Shown piece after piece: positions 60,979 through 64,000 of a stretch of 64,000 nt of DNA. A program made the translations under genes and the position numbers. This stretch comes from Chitinophagaceae bacterium (GTDB lineage: Bacteria > Bacteroidota > Bacteroidia > Chitinophagales > Chitinophagaceae): the NCBI GenBank assembly GCA_025449935.1, contig JANWIJ010000023.1:1-64000 (forward strand). The letters run 5' to 3'. The number at the start of each line of letters is the position of its first letter. The first letter of the stretch is position 1. A model generated the notes under the pieces. It did no database searches, was not told the DNA's origin, and saw only the letters and a list, made by a program, of their open reading frames with translations.

Positions 60979-61599
60979 ATGAAAACAATTAAACTCGCCT
61001 TCCTGGGAACTATAGCTTCCTTATTTGCTATTGCTGGTTGCCAGCAAAATGCCCATCAAGACATCCTTACCAGCCAGGACCAGCCCGCTGTCAGTGCTGG
61101 AACCAGCATTGAAATTGCATCCCCGGTTGCGGGAAAAGGATCTCCGGGTACCTGTAACCCTAATGCCTATATAGTTCTACTGGAAAGCCGTACCGCTGTA
61201 AGCGGAGGCTGGGAATGGGTGTGGAGCGTACAAAACTCTAACCCCGGAAACGGTAGTAATGGAACAGTTCAGAACCTCAGCCATTGGGGAATGCAGTTTG
61301 GGCCATGTTTCAACATTTCATCGATGATCAGCGCGGCATATAGTGGTAATGGAACAACCTGGACCAATTTTACACCCGCTTACCAGCCTGATCCGAGCCA
61401 GTCGTGTATGACAACGCCGGTATTGAAATTCGATTTTGGTACAGCCGGTTCAGCCAAATCCTATTATAAACTGGTGGTTGGTATAGATTACCCGGCAGGT
61501 CCCGCCCCGGCTTATTACAAGTCAGGTGCCAACACAGGTTGTTGCACATTCACCTTCAACGGAATCGGATGTGGTGGTGAAGATGACGGACCCCGTTAA
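60979..61599 (+). CDS. Lipoprotein, unknown function
   Basis: 206 residues. Lipobox FAIAGC (Cys21) followed by a flexible linker, then a compact domain beginning TCNPNAYIVLLESRTAVSGGWEWVWSVQN. It contains several Cys (in PGTCNPN, GPCFN, QSCMTT, TGCCTF and GCGGED) that could form disulphides in the periplasm. The YYKLVVGIDYPAG strand and the Trp-rich first strand suggest an all-beta fold. No family recognised. Confidence 0.7.
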   Translation: MKTIKLAFLGTIASLFAIAGCQQNAHQDILTSQDQPAVSAGTSIEIASPVAGKGSPGTCNPNAYIVLLESRTAVSGGWEWVWSVQNSNPGNGSNGTVQNLSHWGMQFGPCFNISSMISAAYSGNGTTWTNFTPAYQPDPSQSCMTTPVLKFDFGTAGSAKSYYKLVVGIDYPAGPAPAYYKSGANTGCCTFTFNGIGCGGEDDGPR

Positions 61600-61633
61600 T
61601 TATTTTCATAAAGCATAACAGATACACATGTTT

Positions 61634-61660
61634 AAAGCCGCTCATTTATTGAGCGGCTTT
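61634..61660. terminator. Bidirectional terminator
   Basis: Perfect 10-bp stem AAAGCCGCTC / GAGCGGCTTT with a 7-nt loop, between convergent genes. Confidence 0.85.
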
Positions 61661-61688
61661 ATTAATTTATTGTTACCGGGAACAACGA

Positions 61689-62867
61689 TCAATCCCGGTA
61701 AACAGCAATGGAAGAAGTCTTATCACTCCATCCCGACATATAAAACCTGGATTTTGACGCAGTGATCGTATAACTCTTGCCCCTGAAATTTTCTTCCTCG
61801 TATATCACGACCCTGTACCCGGCCGGGACGGTCAGTGAACTCAATGCATTATCAATAAAACCTGCCTGCATCATCGTGCTGTAAGTTCCCGGCAACAGGG
61901 AAGCAGACTGCCCGCGGTAATCTTCATCGGCATATATTACTACCCTGTCCGATGTCGGATTGTTATTATTATTGTTGTAACCTGTTTCTTCAACCATGAT
62001 GGAAGCAATCCTGTTCCGCAAATTGCTGCTCATGCAATTCATATTGTCGGTAATCGTATAGGACTGACCAGAGAGGTTTTCATTATTAATAAATGCTTTT
62101 ACCCGCAACCCTGGTGCGACCTGGATAGATGAAATATTATACTTCATGATTCCCAGCTTATCACCCGGGTAATAGCCAGGCATGAGCCGCAGCCCGTTCC
62201 CCTCGTAATTGCAATCCGAATACATCGTTACATAATTGCCACCGGTGCCGCCCGTAGGTGATGTCACTGGCCGGGCTTCAATAATCAGTGATCCGACCTT
62301 GTCATTCTGGTTGTCCGGCAGGCAACTCAGGCTGGCATCATAGGTGGCAGAATAACCCGAAAGATTATCATTATTAATATATAGCCGCACCCTTAGGTTC
62401 CCGCTGATAGTAAATGAAGAAAGATTGTTCTTCAAATTACCCAACTGGTTGCCGCTGTATGTACCGGGCCGGAGACTCTGGGAATAACCACGGGAATAAC
62501 AATCGTTGTAAAAAGTAACATAGTCATTGGGACCATAACCCTGGTTGGCATAAATACTTTCCACAACAATAGACGAAGCCATATTTCTCCAGCCAGTTTC
62601 CAGGCAACCTGTATGAGAGGTATAAGTGGCAGAACGGCCTTCAAACCCATCATTTTCATAAATAGTGACTTTAAAACCACTGGGTATTTCCATGGAAGAA
62701 AGCCGGTCATTACCGATCTTCATCTGGTAAAGCCGGTAAGTGCCTGCTTCCAGGGTATATTTCCTCCCCGAATAATTACATTGATCATAAAGGGAAACAT
62801 GATTTTGTGCCAAAAGAGGAGCACTCAGAAAGCAGAGGATTGCCCATGAGATAATTTTCCTTGACAT
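61689..62867 (-). CDS. Secreted protein with four beta-gamma-crystallin-like domains
   Basis: 392 residues from the ATG at 62867 (signal peptide SRKIISWAILCFLSAPLLAQ); the longer frame to 62930 is rejected. The mature protein consists of four consecutive units of about 80-85 residues at roughly 24-105, 112-195, 206-290 and 305-391. Each starts with a V-x-(L/F/M/I)-Y strand and a Cys/Asp turn, has a P-G-(T/Y)-Y turn, then a NDRLSS / NNLSS / YNISS / NALSS element, a second Greek key, and an SS/GS-I-x-V end. The (N/D)(N/D)xx(S/T)S elements are the calcium sites of microbial beta-gamma-crystallins. Cysteines are conserved in the first three units only. Likely a calcium-stabilised secreted or surface protein. 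Confidence 0.88.
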   Translation of the reverse strand: MSRKIISWAILCFLSAPLLAQNHVSLYDQCNYSGRKYTLEAGTYRLYQMKIGNDRLSSMEIPSGFKVTIYENDGFEGRSATYTSHTGCLETGWRNMASSIVVESIYANQGYGPNDYVTFYNDCYSRGYSQSLRPGTYSGNQLGNLKNNLSSFTISGNLRVRLYINNDNLSGYSATYDASLSCLPDNQNDKVGSLIIEARPVTSPTGGTGGNYVTMYSDCNYEGNGLRLMPGYYPGDKLGIMKYNISSIQVAPGLRVKAFINNENLSGQSYTITDNMNCMSSNLRNRIASIMVEETGYNNNNNNPTSDRVVIYADEDYRGQSASLLPGTYSTMMQAGFIDNALSSLTVPAGYRVVIYEEENFRGKSYTITASKSRFYMSGWSDKTSSIAVYRD

Positions 62868-62932
62868 ACGATTTAGTTTGGTGAGTAAAAGAGCATAAGA
62901 AAGGTAAGAAAGTTTTCCGGGCACCAACACTT

Positions 62933-63607
62933 TTATTTGCTGTTAAAGCTGATACACTCCGCCAGTTCTTTCTCTGTATACGCCACTTTATATTGTTGTA
63001 ATATGTCACCCGGAACACCGTTCCATTGTGCCGGTTTATTGCCGTCGTAACCGATATCTTTTACCCCGATTTCCGAAGTATAAAAACCGCTGGCGGTCAG
63101 ATTTCTCATCAGGTTAAAAAATTTCACGCCGGGCTGGAGTTCAGGTTTGTCTTTCGCCCGGTCAGGATATGCAACGAGGTCTGTTAATTCAAGCTGCTGT
63201 TGCTGGCTGCAGGCTGTAAATGATTTTCCAAAACGTTTCAGGCATTGCATATCCAGCCAGCGCAAACCACCACGCATGGGAGTCTGGTGGTCAGGCATGT
63301 CACGGACTATAAAGTCGATGAAGGCGGGTACTTTGGCATCCGAAGCACTACCACTGATTTCATCTTTTGGGATAATAATATCTGCCAGTACGGTTATAGT
63401 GGCCAGTTCATGCTCTGTAAAAAAGTTCCCTTCGGCGATTAATTCTTTTTCGTGTTTCAATTCATCCGGGTTACGATCAAGCGTGAAAACAGGTTCACCG
63501 GGTTTTGCGGCTGTTGTTTTTTTATCATCCGTCTTACAACCAGCGATTACGGCCGGGGCAGCAAGGGCACCCGTAGCGATTAGTTTTAATGATTTACGTC
63601 TGTCCAT
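62933..63607 (-). CDS. Gluconate 2-dehydrogenase subunit 3-like protein
   Basis: 224 residues. The start MDRRKSLKLIATGALAAPAVIAGC has a Tat-like DRRKSLK segment and a lipobox (Cys24). The mature part has LATITVLADIIIPKDEISGSASDAKVPAFIDFIVRDMP, the hallmark of the small subunit of membrane-bound sugar/gluconate dehydrogenases, and ends with GVPGDILQQYKVAYTEKEL. It would bind and export the flavin GMC subunit, which is encoded just upstream (63653 onward, same strand). Confidence 0.9.
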   Translation of the reverse strand: MDRRKSLKLIATGALAAPAVIAGCKTDDKKTTAAKPGEPVFTLDRNPDELKHEKELIAEGNFFTEHELATITVLADIIIPKDEISGSASDAKVPAFIDFIVRDMPDHQTPMRGGLRWLDMQCLKRFGKSFTACSQQQQLELTDLVAYPDRAKDKPELQPGVKFFNLMRNLTASGFYTSEIGVKDIGYDGNKPAQWNGVPGDILQQYKVAYTEKELAECISFNSK

Positions 63608-63652
63608 TTCAATTATTTTATTCTGGGAAGAGCTTTGCAGCTCCTACCGGTT

Positions 63653-64000
63653 CTATATATTTTGTTTTTTCATTTCATCAACAATATATTCACTTGCCCG
63701 CATGCTCAATGCAAGGATTGTCCAGGTAATATTCTTGTCCGCCTGGCTAACAAACTGGCCACCATCCACGCAAAATAAATTCTTACAATCATGTGCCTGG
63801 CTCATTTTATTGAGGGCAGACTTTCCTGGATCATTTCCCATCCTTACCGTTCCTGCCTCGTGGATAATTTCTCCTGGTTTGGAAAGACCCCACTGGTTCT
63901 TTTCATCATCATCACCGCCCCAGGTAATAACAGCACCCATATTGTGCATCACTTCTTTAAATGTTTCTTTCATATGCCTGGCCTGTCTTATTTCATGCTC
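63653..64000 (-). CDS. GMC family oxidoreductase, C-terminal part (5' end outside window)
   Basis: The minus-strand frame is open to base 64000, so only the last 115 codons are seen. They hold the GMC C-terminal signature: [12 protein letters not shown] with the catalytic His, FVDGG-type [37 protein letters not shown] with the second active-site Asn. With the subunit 3-like protein 45 bases downstream it forms a periplasmic FAD-dependent dehydrogenase for sugars or polyols. Confidence 0.93.
   Translation of the reverse strand, partial: EHEIRQARHMKETFKEVMHNMGAVITWGGDDDEKNQWGLSKPGEIIHEAGTVRMGNDPGKSALNKMSQAHDCKNLFCVDGGQFVSQADKNITWTILALSMRASEYIVDEMKKQNI

Noticed and set aside
1-64000. CRISPR arrays, prophage, transposase, integrase or rRNA genes
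   Set aside because: Looked for regularly spaced repeats and hallmark proteins on both strands; none was seen.

Overview
The window looks like chromosomal DNA of a Bacteroidota bacterium, most likely from the Chitinophagaceae or a close relative. The evidence is as follows. Many genes are preceded by the Bacteroidota-type -7 element TAnnTTTG. Protein families typical of the phylum are present (DUF4270, GSCFA, DUF4382, thrombospondin-3/OmpA porins, SusD-like-era lipoproteins with short lipoboxes, AT-rich translation starts without strong Shine-Dalgarno sites). The gene order panC / half glycogen synthase / DUF4270 is also typical. The GC content is moderate and coding density is high. I see no phage, plasmid, integrase, transposase, rRNA or CRISPR array. 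No gene-free stretch exceeds 300 bases.

Layout. 1-4000: the 3' end of smc, a DMT-type membrane protein, a small membrane protein, a thioredoxin-fold peroxidase-like protein, an Asp-box (YCF48-like) protein and a metallophosphoesterase. 4100-9200: a repeat lipoprotein, an exported Xaa-Pro aminopeptidase, a small acidic protein, an exported Ntn-hydrolase and a 51-residue secreted protein. 9292-9364: tRNA-Lys(CTT). 9480-12000: a lipoprotein and a TPR membrane protein. 12200-19050: the topoisomerase IV genes parE and parC with five-gene spacing that includes a four-helix-bundle gene framed by inverted repeats. 19050-28800: smpB, accD, an S9 and an S8 peptidase, a CX4CH haem-like lipoprotein, a GLNPEHGKPGHRCD-repeat lipoprotein and an OmpA/TSP3 porin. 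28860-36740: an ALDH7-type dehydrogenase, panB, ppx-ppk1, a heptose adenylyltransferase domain (rfaE2), a flippase-like membrane protein and panC. 36840-43500: half glycogen synthase, DUF4270, metK, rlmB, HMG-CoA lyase, GSCFA. 43490-47460: galM, galK, an APH-type kinase, miaE. 47600-56120: rpsO, pnp, prmA, plsY, an M48 lipoprotein, a CYTH protein and dnaG. 56340-60120: a Trp-rich secreted protein, a coiled-coil protein and an EF-G paralogue. 60190-64000: DUF4382, a secreted lipoprotein, a four-domain beta-gamma-crystallin protein, a gluconate 2-dehydrogenase subunit 3-like protein and the C-terminus of a GMC oxidoreductase.

Most of the window is housekeeping. The parts that deserve a second look are: an EF-G paralogue whose switch II catalytic His is Tyr (EF-G2 type) next to an unknown coiled-coil gene; a heavily base-paired 276-nt rpsO-pnp spacer; a nested inverted-repeat element between accD and the S9 peptidase gene; a terminator whose U-tract runs directly into the start codon of the aminopeptidase gene; a four-helix-bundle gene bracketed by AT-rich inverted repeats; and a palindromic insert read in frame inside the S9 peptidase. 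All functional calls come from reading motifs by eye; no database search was possible.
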